Below are positions 1 to 6,879 of a stretch of 8,023 bases of DNA, piece by piece (positions within the stretch are counted from its first letter, which is position 1; every line of letters begins with the position of its first letter). The translations under genes were made by a program, and so were the position numbers. Origin of the DNA: a bacterium (GTDB taxonomy: Bacteria; Latescibacterota; UBA2968; UBA8231); assembly GCA_027593305.1 (NCBI GenBank), contig JAQCJA010000192.1, positions 1 to 8,023 of the forward strand, in the 5' to 3' direction. The notes under the pieces were generated by a model. That model was not told the DNA's origin, made no database searches, and worked only from the letters and a program-made list of their open reading frames with translations.

Positions 1-108
1 GTGTCACCCTATGCCGGTGTGACCCTGGACGGCCGCTTCCGCCTGCTCATGCCGGCGGCGGGGCAAACCGGCAGCGATCTCTTCGTGCAGATACATCTCT
101 ACCGCTGA
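1..108 (+). CDS. C-terminal fragment of an unrecognised protein
   Basis: The window opens inside a reading frame that runs 35 codons to a TGA at 106-108. The visible tail contains a short beta-rich-looking run (GVTLDGRFRLLMP, then SDLFVQIHLYR) that would suit the last strands of an extracellular beta-sandwich or propeller protein, but this is too little to name a family. The GTG at position 1 is simply the first codon in view and should not be taken as a start. The neighbours downstream include carbohydrate-active proteins, so a secreted enzyme is possible, but that is inference. The frame, stop codon and base composition are consistent with a real gene end. Confidence 0.55.
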   Translation: MSPYAGVTLDGRFRLLMPAAGQTGSDLFVQIHLYR

Positions 109-110
109 AC

Positions 111-126
111 GCCGTCTGTCGACGGC
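111..126 (+). terminator. Short hairpin just after the first stop codon
   Basis: GCCGTC (111-116), a TGTC loop (117-120) and GACGGC (121-126) form a perfect 6-base stem starting 2 bases after the TGA at 108. The position fits a transcription end or an mRNA 3' stabiliser. There is no T-run after it, so it is not a classical intrinsic terminator, and a 6-base GC stem can arise by chance in DNA of this composition. Confidence 0.25.
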
Positions 127-170
127 GAGCGAAGGCTCCACGCAGACTATAGACTTCGGTCAAGCACCGT

Positions 171-191
171 CACGTGTCGGCGCCACGTGTC
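171..191. repeat. Paired CACGTGTC direct repeat upstream of the plus-strand cluster
   Basis: The 8-mer CACGTGTC occurs at 171-178 and again at 184-191, a start-to-start distance of 13 bases, with GGCGC between. Each copy contains the palindrome CACGTG. The pair lies 33 bases before the ATG at 224, inside the only intergenic region upstream of the 224-4948 cluster, so it could be a binding site for a regulator. No convincing -35/-10 pair is visible beside it. The function is inference; the repeat itself is plain. Confidence 0.35.
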
Positions 192-223
192 ACCCCCCCT
201 TGGTCCCGGATGGAGCCCCACAG

Positions 224-721
224 ATGCACCTGATGAGACGCTCGAAGCAGCTTCCGGGCAGCTGGCGGTGGGGACTGTGGTCTGGATTCCCGTCCGGGCT
301 GCTGCTGTCAGCCATCGTGCTGCTGCCCGTCCAGACGCTTGCGGCCGAGTTGACCGCCCTGGCACGCCTGTCCTTCTGGGTTGCCCCGGAACGCATGGCG
401 GACTTCGAGCAGGTGTATGAAGAGCGGATCGTGCCCTTGCTCGACGCGCACGGGCTGGTCCCCTCCGAACGCACGCTGCGCGAGCAGCCCCGGACCCGGG
501 TCCTGCTGACAGGCGAACCGGGAACAGGCAAGCAGCAGCTGGCGCGGGCGCTGCATTTCGGCAGTAGCCGCGGGGAGGCGGCATTTGTTACGGTGCCCTG
601 CGGCGCGCTGCCGCAGGACCTGCAGGAGATCGTCGGGCACGTGACGCTGCCTGCACCGGACGACGGTCGTGTCGACATCATCGACTGGTGCGGACGCCAC
701 CTGGGACCTGACCGCGGGTGA
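224..721 (+). CDS. Chimeric remnant: signal peptide, NIPSNAP-like segment, sigma-54-type AAA Walker A fragment
   Basis: The 165-residue product starts best at ATG 224, with GGAG at 212-215 eight bases upstream; an upstream TTG at 200 has no such support. Residues 1-41 look like a signal peptide: basic MRRSK, a hydrophobic run GLLLSAIVLL, and a likely cut near TLAA. Residues 42-79 (ELTALARLSFWVAPERMADFEQVYEERIVPLL) resemble a dimeric alpha/beta-barrel, NIPSNAP-like module. At residues 92-130 the sequence switches to the start of a sigma-54-activator AAA domain: Walker A GEPGTGK at 97-103, ALH, then FVTVPCGALP. After about residue 139 family likeness fades, and GAFTGA, Walker B and the DNA-binding domain are absent. 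An ATPase fragment behind a signal peptide makes no functional sense, so I read this as an internal deletion of a larger membrane sensor-regulator, or a rearrangement scar. Its stop overlaps the next start (GTGA). Confidence 0.6.
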   Translation: MHLMRRSKQLPGSWRWGLWSGFPSGLLLSAIVLLPVQTLAAELTALARLSFWVAPERMADFEQVYEERIVPLLDAHGLVPSERTLREQPRTRVLLTGEPGTGKQQLARALHFGSSRGEAAFVTVPCGALPQDLQEIVGHVTLPAPDDGRVDIIDWCGRHLGPDRG

Positions 722-3700
722 CGACCGACGGAACGGGGGCAGGTACGCAGCCCGGTTTCCACATCGCAGAGGCAACGGTGGTGGTGCCGTCGGCTGGGTC
801 CCTCGACGGCCAGGCCCGGCGCATCGTGCAGGCTGTGCGCATCCACCGCGGCGTGGAACTGGCCGTTGTCTCCGGCGACGGGGCCCTTGCGGGGCTGTCC
901 ACGCGTCATGCGATCGCTCTGGGATGTCTGGCGGATAACGCCTTTGTTGCGGCTCTCTATGGCAACTGGCAGACACTTGTGGATCGCTGGTATCCCGGTG
1001 TCGGTGGCAGCGTTCTACAGCTGATTCCGTCCGCGCAACGGCAGGGTGATCACGTGTTGCTTCTTGGGGGCAGTGATCTGCCGGGGGTGTCGGCAGCAAC
1101 GACACGTTTCCTCGAGCAGCTCGCGGCGGCCGATGGCGGGACCGTTTCATGGCAGCTGCACGTGCGCCTCGGCGATGATCATCTGCCCCTGCCCGCAGAC
1201 CGCATGGATTGCCTGGGTACGGCGGCCAGTCCGATCCTGACACCGGAGAGTGCGCTGCCTGAGTCGCCCTACGAATCGGGCTTTGTCACCGGTACGGCAC
1301 GCAACCATCTGTTGCGCCTGGGCATGTACGGCCCCCATGCCGACAACTTCCACCTGTCGCGCTCATCCCAGTTTGGCCTGCGCTACCTGTACACCGGGCG
1401 TCTGGAGGATGCGCAGGACTATCGCCGGGCTCTGCTGGCCGAAGCCAGACGCGGCGTGCTGCAGCGGCTCTATCACTACAAATCCATCCGCATGTTCCAG
1501 TTGTGGGCCGTGCTGGGTGACTGTCCGGTCTTTGCTGCGCATGAGCGGCTGGAGATCAGCGGTGCCATGCGTTGCTATCTGCTGACGGAGAGTGGCATCG
1601 CCAGCAAGCAGATGATTCAGGCCGCCTCAGGAGGCACACAGATCTTCAGTCGTCACATCGCCTGTGACGCACTGAATCTGTGGATCGGCGCCGACTGGCT
1701 CTGGCGTGAAACCGGTGAGGATCGCTGGCTTGACGAACGGGCCGTGGCCGATGCGTACTTCGAGGCGCAGGCGGGCACCGACGTGCCACTCACGGGGCTC
1801 ACCGAAGGCTACGCAAGCTACCTGGATGTGTATCTCGAATGGATGGTACTACGTCATCCCGGGGCCATCGCCAAGGATCCCCACATCCGGTTGTGGGCGG
1901 AGCGTGTTGCAGGGTTGTGTACGAACACGGGCCAGCTGGTACTGGGACCACAGACGGATCCGAGTCGGTATCCCTATCACTTGCTGCGCAAGCTGGCCTG
2001 CCTGCTCAAGGACGGGCGTTACCTGCATGTAGCGGATCTGCGCGAACGTCAGGTGGCACGGGGCATGGATCGAATCCTGCAGTTCACCGCCGGCCAGGCG
2101 TGGGCGGCTGACGTCGAGGCCGTGGAGCCAGATGACGCCGTCGGCCTGACGGTGTATCCCATGAATGAGCGTCTGCGGCAGTGGCAGGCGCCGACGATCC
2201 GCGCCGGCAAAGGTTTTGATCGTGCCGTGGGCCGCAGTGGCTGGGCGGCGGCGGATGAGTACCTCATGGTGATCGGGGTACGCAGCGGCGGCAAGAGTCT
2301 GCCCAATGTGGGGACCCTTGCGGCGTACGAACGCTTTGGCCAGCGGCTGATCACGGCGGATCTGGTGCCCCTGTATCCGCGCAGTGCCAGCCCCTGGCGG
2401 CACTCCCGGGCCACCGTCAGCATCGGCGGCCTTGGTGCCGGCATGAGCGAGGGCGCTGAAGTGCTGGTACAGCGGGCCGTCGCCGGTGGCCACCTGTTCA
2501 GTTTCGCAATCAGTGCCGACGGACACCATCGCTGGTTTCGGTCCCTGTACTGGAAACCGTCGGCCTACGTGCTGATTGTGGATCACATCCTGGTGCAGGG
2601 CGAGGCGACGTGGCCCTGGTCCCTCGGCGTGAACTGGCGCTGCGCAGGTCGCGTACTGGGCATCGAGGATGACCATCAGACCTTCGCCATCTCGATCGCT
2701 GAGGTCGCAGGGCGCTTCCATGTGCAGGTCGCCGGTGGTCTGCGCCTGCATGCCGAGACGGACAGTTACCCGGCACTGGGCGCACCTGCGGGTACACCTG
2801 CGACGACGGAATTGATGTTGCATGGCTTGCTGAACTTGCCCGCAGGTAGGCCAGACGTGGAAGTGGCGACACTGCTGCATGCTGTCGCCGGGACGGACGG
2901 CACGGAGTATCGGCTTGCCAGCAGAGACGGGGGATGGAAGCTCACCGGCACCGATGAAGTGTGTGAATTCGACACGGGTGAGGCAGCGGGAGAGATGGCG
3001 ATCCGTGTCAGCGTTGGCCGACAGATGCCGGATCGAGCCCCTGCAACGCCCTCGGGTCCATCTGTTCACGCTGGGCCACGCGCATTGTCGGGGCGCTGGG
3101 CCTTCGACCTGCCACCATCGGCTTCGATAACGGCGTGGACGCAGACAGCAGATGGCTCTGCATTGGCTGTCGGTACCGATGATGGGGACGTTGTTGTCGT
3201 GGATGCGGATGGCAAGGCGCAATGGAAGACCCGCTGTGCCACTGCCATCACGGCGCTGACAGTCACCGACCAGGACCTGGTGGTCGGTACGCGCGCCGGC
3301 GACGTCCACCGATTCGATCCGGCAGGGGCTGAACAATGGCGCTACAGCTGTCCGTTCCGTGAGGAGCGCGCTTTCTGGCCCTGGTGGTTCCTGTCGACCC
3401 CCGCCATCGGCGCCCTTGCCGCGGGGTGTGATCCGGCAAGTGGGCAACAGATCGTCGCCGTGGGCACAGGCAGTACAAACATCATCTTCCTCGATGGTAA
3501 CGCCGGTTTGCTGCTCGACGATGTCGTGAGCCCGTACGGATGGCCCGATCGGCTGCAGGCACATCAGTCAGCCGCCGGTGATCTGGAGTTTCTCGTCGGG
3601 CATACGTGGCTGTCGTGTGGCTCCACGGTGCGAGGGTGGGTGCTGTCCCCCCAGGCACGGGAGAATGTCGCGTACCGTCGCAGTGTGGACGCCATGGGCC

Positions 3701-4194
3701 GTTCGACGGATGGCTGGGACAGTTGTGGTGTTGTCGACTTTCGCGTGGGGCCCCTCACCCCGGGTGGGCCAGGTCGCATGGTCGTGCTGCGCCACGGCGC
3801 GGTCCATCAACTCACCATGTACGATGAAGCCAGCGGGGATCCTCTCTGGGATGCGGGGATCGGCGGCGCACCCGTCGCCCTGGGCGTGATGGCAGGACCG
3901 GAATCTGAGGCGGCGGCCCGCCTGTACGTGGCCGACCAGTTCGGCGGGCTTGTCACCTTTGACGCTACGGGCCGGCGGCTTGCAGCAATCCGTGTTGCGC
4001 CCGCTTTGCGTGGCATGAGCATCACGGGCCATGGGGGTCTGGCGCTGTGGAACACCGAGCAGCTGTACACGATCGATGCCGAAGGTGGGGAAGATCGATA
4101 CCGGTTCACCGGGGTTCCCATCGGCTGGTATGTCCATGCGGAAAACTCGGGCCTGCTCTGCGCGCAGCAGAACCGATTGGTGCTACACCGCTGA
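718..4194 (+). CDS. Heparinase II/III-like polysaccharide lyase-type protein with C-terminal PQQ-like beta-propeller
   Basis: This 1158-residue protein has four visible parts. Residues 12-140 form an alpha/beta domain with a GDHVLLLGGSDLPGVSAATTRFLEQL segment, like the accessory domains of some glycoside hydrolases. Residues 180-475 are helical and rich in W, Y and H (NHLLRLGMYGPHADNFHLSRSSQFG, EGYASYLDVYLEWM), suiting an (alpha/alpha) toroid. Residues 490-770 resemble the heparinase II/III beta-sandwich (HRWFRSLYWKPSAYVLIVDHI). Residues 800-1158 carry propeller blades of the PQQ-like type (LAVGTDDGDVVVVDADGKAQWKT, DLVVGTRAGDVHRFDPAGAEQWRY). Such proteins normally act on acidic polysaccharides outside the cytoplasm, yet no signal peptide is visible. 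The GTG at 718 is the first possible start, since TGA at 709-711 closes the frame; it overlaps the previous stop and has no clear ribosome site. The gene may depend on translational coupling, or its true 5' end may have been lost. Substrate and activity are unproven. Confidence 0.75.
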   Translation: MTTDGTGAGTQPGFHIAEATVVVPSAGSLDGQARRIVQAVRIHRGVELAVVSGDGALAGLSTRHAIALGCLADNAFVAALYGNWQTLVDRWYPGVGGSVLQLIPSAQRQGDHVLLLGGSDLPGVSAATTRFLEQLAAADGGTVSWQLHVRLGDDHLPLPADRMDCLGTAASPILTPESALPESPYESGFVTGTARNHLLRLGMYGPHADNFHLSRSSQFGLRYLYTGRLEDAQDYRRALLAEARRGVLQRLYHYKSIRMFQLWAVLGDCPVFAAHERLEISGAMRCYLLTESGIASKQMIQAASGGTQIFSRHIACDALNLWIGADWLWRETGEDRWLDERAVADAYFEAQAGTDVPLTGLTEGYASYLDVYLEWMVLRHPGAIAKDPHIRLWAERVAGLCTNTGQLVLGPQTDPSRYPYHLLRKLACLLKDGRYLHVADLRERQVARGMDRILQFTAGQAWAADVEAVEPDDAVGLTVYPMNERLRQWQAPTIRAGKGFDRAVGRSGWAAADEYLMVIGVRSGGKSLPNVGTLAAYERFGQRLITADLVPLYPRSASPWRHSRATVSIGGLGAGMSEGAEVLVQRAVAGGHLFSFAISADGHHRWFRSLYWKPSAYVLIVDHILVQGEATWPWSLGVNWRCAGRVLGIEDDHQTFAISIAEVAGRFHVQVAGGLRLHAETDSYPALGAPAGTPATTELMLHGLLNLPAGRPDVEVATLLHAVAGTDGTEYRLASRDGGWKLTGTDEVCEFDTGEAAGEMAIRVSVGRQMPDRAPATPSGPSVHAGPRALSGRWAFDLPPSASITAWTQTADGSALAVGTDDGDVVVVDADGKAQWKTRCATAITALTVTDQDLVVGTRAGDVHRFDPAGAEQWRYSCPFREERAFWPWWFLSTPAIGALAAGCDPASGQQIVAVGTGSTNIIFLDGNAGLLLDDVVSPYGWPDRLQAHQSAAGDLEFLVGHTWLSCGSTVRGWVLSPQARENVAYRRSVDAMGRSTDGWDSCGVVDFRVGPLTPGGPGRMVVLRHGAVHQLTMYDEASGDPLWDAGIGGAPVALGVMAGPESEAAARLYVADQFGGLVTFDATGRRLAAIRVAPALRGMSITGHGGLALWNTEQLYTIDAEGGEDRYRFTGVPIGWYVHAENSGLLCAQQNRLVLHR

Positions 4195-4215
4195 CGATCC
4201 GCAGCGGGCGCCAGC

Positions 4216-4223
4216 AGAGGAGG
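4216..4223 (+). promoter_or_regulatory. Strong ribosome binding site that sets the creatininase-family start
   Basis: AGAGGAGG lies 5 bases before GTG 4229 and decides the start. The frame is open back to about 4031, but that upstream part overlaps the preceding gene in another frame and is a shadow. Confidence 0.8.
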
Positions 4224-4228
4224 CAGAA

Positions 4229-4948
4229 GTGAGACAGAGCGAACGCCGGTACGAGTGGCTCTATGGGGATGAACTCTTCGAATTGATCGCGGAGCACCCC
4301 GTTGCCTGGTTGCCCCTGGGTATCCTGGAAAAACACGGGGGACACCTGCCCTGGGGCCTGGACGGGCTCAAGGCCCACGCGGTCTGCATGCGGCTGGCAA
4401 CGGAGCTTGGCGGTGTCGTGCTCCCAGCGAACCATCAGGCCGGGATTCACGGGGACTGCCGTGAAGCGGACGACGCCGAGTTCCGCCGGCGCCACGCCCA
4501 GGTCGGGGATCTCCTCTACCGGGAGCAGACCTTGCGGACCTTCCTCGCCGAGACCTTCGACGGGCTCGCCAATCTTGGCTTCCAGGTCATCGTCGCCTAT
4601 ACCGGACATTACCCGGCCGTGCAGACCCGGATTCTGCAGGAGGCAGCCGAAGCCTTCTCGCAGGCAGGTCGGGCCAGGGGGATCGCCTTCTGGGAAGAGC
4701 TCGCATGTGGTGGCGGGGATCACGCAGGAAAGTGGGAGACCTCCATCTACCTGGCTCTTGATCCCGACGCCGTGAGGCTCGCGGCCATCCGCGACGAGAG
4801 CACTGGCCAGGCCGGGTACTACCGGGGTGAGGATGTAAGCAGCCACGCTTCACGAGAATTCGGCGAGGAAGCCCTGGCACAGGTGGAGAGCTATCTCACC
4901 CGGGCGGTGGCGCAGGCCGTCCAGGCGTACGAGTCAGGACCTCGCTAG
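4229..4948 (+). CDS. Creatininase-family amidohydrolase, substrate unknown
   Basis: The 239-residue product is the usual length for this metal-dependent family, whose members open cyclic amides or hydrolyse related bonds in the cytoplasm. From GTG 4229 the motif LGILEKHGGHLPWGLD places Glu34, His36 and Asp45 at the same numbers I remember for creatininase metal ligands. GHYPAVQ supplies the conserved His127. DHAGKWETS (164-172), followed by LALDPDAV, is the family's C-terminal signature, with Glu170 the likely remaining ligand. The Glu two residues after the GH histidine in true creatininase is Pro129 here, so this is probably not a creatininase; related members include mycofactocin MftE and hydrolases of cyclitol or formamidopyrimidine compounds. 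It lies 34 bases behind the lyase-like gene, probably in the same transcript, and ends 7 bases from a convergent gene. The true substrate cannot be read from the sequence. Confidence 0.85.
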   Translation: MRQSERRYEWLYGDELFELIAEHPVAWLPLGILEKHGGHLPWGLDGLKAHAVCMRLATELGGVVLPANHQAGIHGDCREADDAEFRRRHAQVGDLLYREQTLRTFLAETFDGLANLGFQVIVAYTGHYPAVQTRILQEAAEAFSQAGRARGIAFWEELACGGGDHAGKWETSIYLALDPDAVRLAAIRDESTGQAGYYRGEDVSSHASREFGEEALAQVESYLTRAVAQAVQAYESGPR

Positions 4949-4955
4949 GGTCGAC

Positions 4956-6152
4956 TCAGCGCAGCGCCCGCCACGTCTGCAGGAAGGCGTCGACGTTGGC
5001 CCGCGTCGCCGGGCTGTCGTCGACAACATTGTCCACCGGTGAGAGGATGAAGCCGCCTCCCGGGGCGAGAATCTCCATGGCTTCGGTGACGGCGCGCCGT
5101 ACATCCTCCGCTGTGCCCATCTCGACGGTGACAAAGCCGTTGACGCCGCCCCAGATGGCGACCTTTCCGGCGAGCCTCCGTTTCATCAGCGGCAGATCGG
5201 CGCGTGCGTCCTGTACTGGATCGGCGCCGATAAGGACATCGATGCCGGCTTCGATGTAGTCGTCGAGCAGGGGTGTGAAGGAACTTGTCGAAATGACCGC
5301 CAGTTTCGTATCCGCCTCGTGGCAGCGGCGGACATCGGCCTTGAGATCCGGCAGGATGAAGCGTTCGTACAGCGTCGGCGACCAGAAGTCGGTGGTCTCA
5401 TACCAGCCACGACGGATGTAGAGATCGACACCGACAGCAAGCACGACCTCTTCGCGCACGCGGTTCCAGTCGGCGATGATGGCCAGCAGTTCCTCGAGGT
5501 ATGCGGGCTGCTCGATGGCGGCGCAGACGAGTTCCTCCATGCCACAGAGCCAGCAGGCGATGTCGAAGAGACCGCCCCACTCGCCAATGGTCATCAGGCC
5601 CAGATCGTCAGCGGTCTGCTTGGCCCGCTGCGATGTCTGCCGGAACTGGTTGATCTCAGCATCCGTGGGTGGCGTCAGCAGGCAGCGCAGCGCCGGCAGA
5701 TCATCGACACCGGTGATGAGTCGTTTGCGCGCTCGAGGGATGACGAAGTCATCAAAGAGCGGCACACGGTCCCCCTGCACCCAGTCGTCCGTCCTAGCAA
5801 CAGATGTGGTGAGTGTTCCTGCCGGTGTTGTGTAGCGGCGGTGCAGGATGGGGTAGCGCGCATCCGCTTCATCCTGGCGCCAGTCCTCCACCTGCACGTT
5901 GTCGCGGAAGCGCACGGGCAGGCCGTGCAGATCGGCTTGCTCGGATGTCGACCGATCGCGGGTCGTGTCGCGCACCGGCAGCCCCATACAGGTATCGAGA
6001 CCCATGGCGATCTGGCGTTCGACAAATTCGTACTGATCGCAGCAGTGGCTGCGCAGCGCGTTGTAGATCATGAAGCTGCACGGCGTGTAGTCGGTTTCCT
6101 CGTGGGCGATCGTGGCCAGCATGCGCTCACGGGAGGAGATGTTGTGCGGCAT
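4956..6152 (-). CDS. Uroporphyrinogen decarboxylase (URO-D/MtaA)-like family protein, divergent
   Basis: This minus-strand gene encodes 398 residues from ATG 6152, where AAGGA sits 4 bases upstream. An in-frame TTG at 6167 has no ribosome site and is less likely. The opening SSRERMLATIAHEETDYTP (6-24) is the typical start of URO-D-like proteins of the SRERVLAALNHEEPDRVP type. The C-terminal end KVAIWGGVNGFVTVEMGTAEDVRRAV (330-355) and GGGFILSPVDNV (365-376) also fit the TIM-barrel fold. YETTDFWSPTLYERFILPDLK (251-271) matches the segment where relatives have SPELYREFVLP. The expected HxC or HxxG motif before the next helix is replaced by VISTSSFTPLLDDY (286-299), so zinc-dependent methyltransfer of the MtaA type is doubtful. 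True heme-pathway URO-D is also unlikely. These paralogues are often numerous in environmental genomes and may demethylate or decarboxylate unknown compounds. It converges on the preceding gene and diverges from a broken relative. Confidence 0.8.
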   Translation of the reverse strand: MPHNISSRERMLATIAHEETDYTPCSFMIYNALRSHCCDQYEFVERQIAMGLDTCMGLPVRDTTRDRSTSEQADLHGLPVRFRDNVQVEDWRQDEADARYPILHRRYTTPAGTLTTSVARTDDWVQGDRVPLFDDFVIPRARKRLITGVDDLPALRCLLTPPTDAEINQFRQTSQRAKQTADDLGLMTIGEWGGLFDIACWLCGMEELVCAAIEQPAYLEELLAIIADWNRVREEVVLAVGVDLYIRRGWYETTDFWSPTLYERFILPDLKADVRRCHEADTKLAVISTSSFTPLLDDYIEAGIDVLIGADPVQDARADLPLMKRRLAGKVAIWGGVNGFVTVEMGTAEDVRRAVTEAMEILAPGGGFILSPVDNVVDDSPATRANVDAFLQTWRALR

Positions 6153-6255
6153 GGGGTCCTTGCTCAATACTGGGGGTAGGTACAGGGCTCACTGCAGGGA
6201 AGGCTCTACCGGTGAGTATCCCATCTCTTTGTCCCGCGCACACGAGAGGTCTGCC

Positions 6256-6848
6256 GTGACACCAGGAACCTCGCCCGATTCGGCCCAACTGCAGGCCGAG
6301 GTGGCACGAATGCACAATCGGGCGGCGGCGCGGGCCGTCACCGAGGGCGGGCTGCCGCCCCTCTGTCGCCTCGATCACGACATGGCCGACTCACGGGGGA
6401 CACTGGTCCACATCGACAGCCTCGATCGGCTGTGGCTGCCCCACTTCGGTCGATTGAGCCCCTGGTGCAGGCGGGGGTACGCCTGCTCTGGCACTGTGAC
6501 GGCAATCTGATGGAGATGGTGCCACGCCTGCTGGAGGCGGGCATCGCCGGCTTCCAGGGGTTCCAGTACGAGGATGGCATGGACTAGCGGAGGATCTGCG
6601 CCATGAAATCGAAGGCCGGCGATGACCTGATCATCATCGCCGGCGTATCCGTTACGACAACACTGCCCTTCGCTTCACCTGGTGCCGTGCGCGACGACAT
6701 CCGCTGGCTGGTGGAAAAGGGCCCGCGCACCGGGCTGTTTCTGGGGGGCTCCAGCACGATTACCCCGGGCACACCCTTCGACAACATCGCCGCCCTGGTG
6801 GCGGGTTTCGCCCATTACCGGGAACATGGCCGCCGGACGACCGGCTGA
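6256..6848 (+). pseudogene. Decayed URO-D-like gene, C-terminal half only
   Basis: Three pieces together read as the last ~200 residues of a URO-D-family protein. The first (6256-6450) contains EVARMHNRAAARAVTEGG, CRLDHDMADSRGTLVHIDSLDRLWLPHFG. Near 6448-6455 the frame must slip by one: a second frame then gives SIEPLVQAGVRLLWHCDGNL, followed by EMVPRLLEAGIAGFQGFQYEDGMD. A TAG at 6585-6587 interrupts this frame. The third piece continues in the same frame as RRICAMKSKAGDDLIIIAGVSVTTTLP to a TGA at 6846-6848, including GPRTGLFLGGSSTITPG. About 150 N-terminal residues usual for the family are absent. GTG 6256 has GAGAGG 6 bases upstream, so a short peptide could be made, and ATG 6603 opens an 81-residue tail. 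A one-base (or four-base) loss explains the slip. Frameshift, stop and missing 5' part argue for real decay rather than one read error. Unlike its intact neighbour it keeps the WHCDG motif. Confidence 0.75.
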
Positions 6849-6879
6849 GTCGCCGCGTCACCTGGCAGTTGCATCTTCT

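Noticed and set aside
308..1243. 311-residue minus-strand frame across the first two plus-strand genes
   Set aside because: Low-complexity Arg/Pro/Ala translation typical of GC-rich antisense shadows, with no ribosome site or domain.
1849..3564. 571-residue open frame on the minus strand
   Set aside because: It lies wholly antisense to the 718-4194 gene, its translation is rich in Arg, His and Gln with no recognisable domain, and the plus-strand product has clear family motifs.
5319..6179. 286-residue plus-strand frame
   Set aside because: It is antisense to the URO-D-like gene, whose protein is clearly family-like; the frame is a shadow of codon bias.
6585..6587. In-frame TAG as a recoded codon (for example pyrrolysine)
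   Set aside because: URO-D-like MtaA/MtbA proteins work beside pyrrolysine methyltransferases, which made this tempting, but the same gene also has a frameshift and lacks its N-terminus, so decay explains it better.
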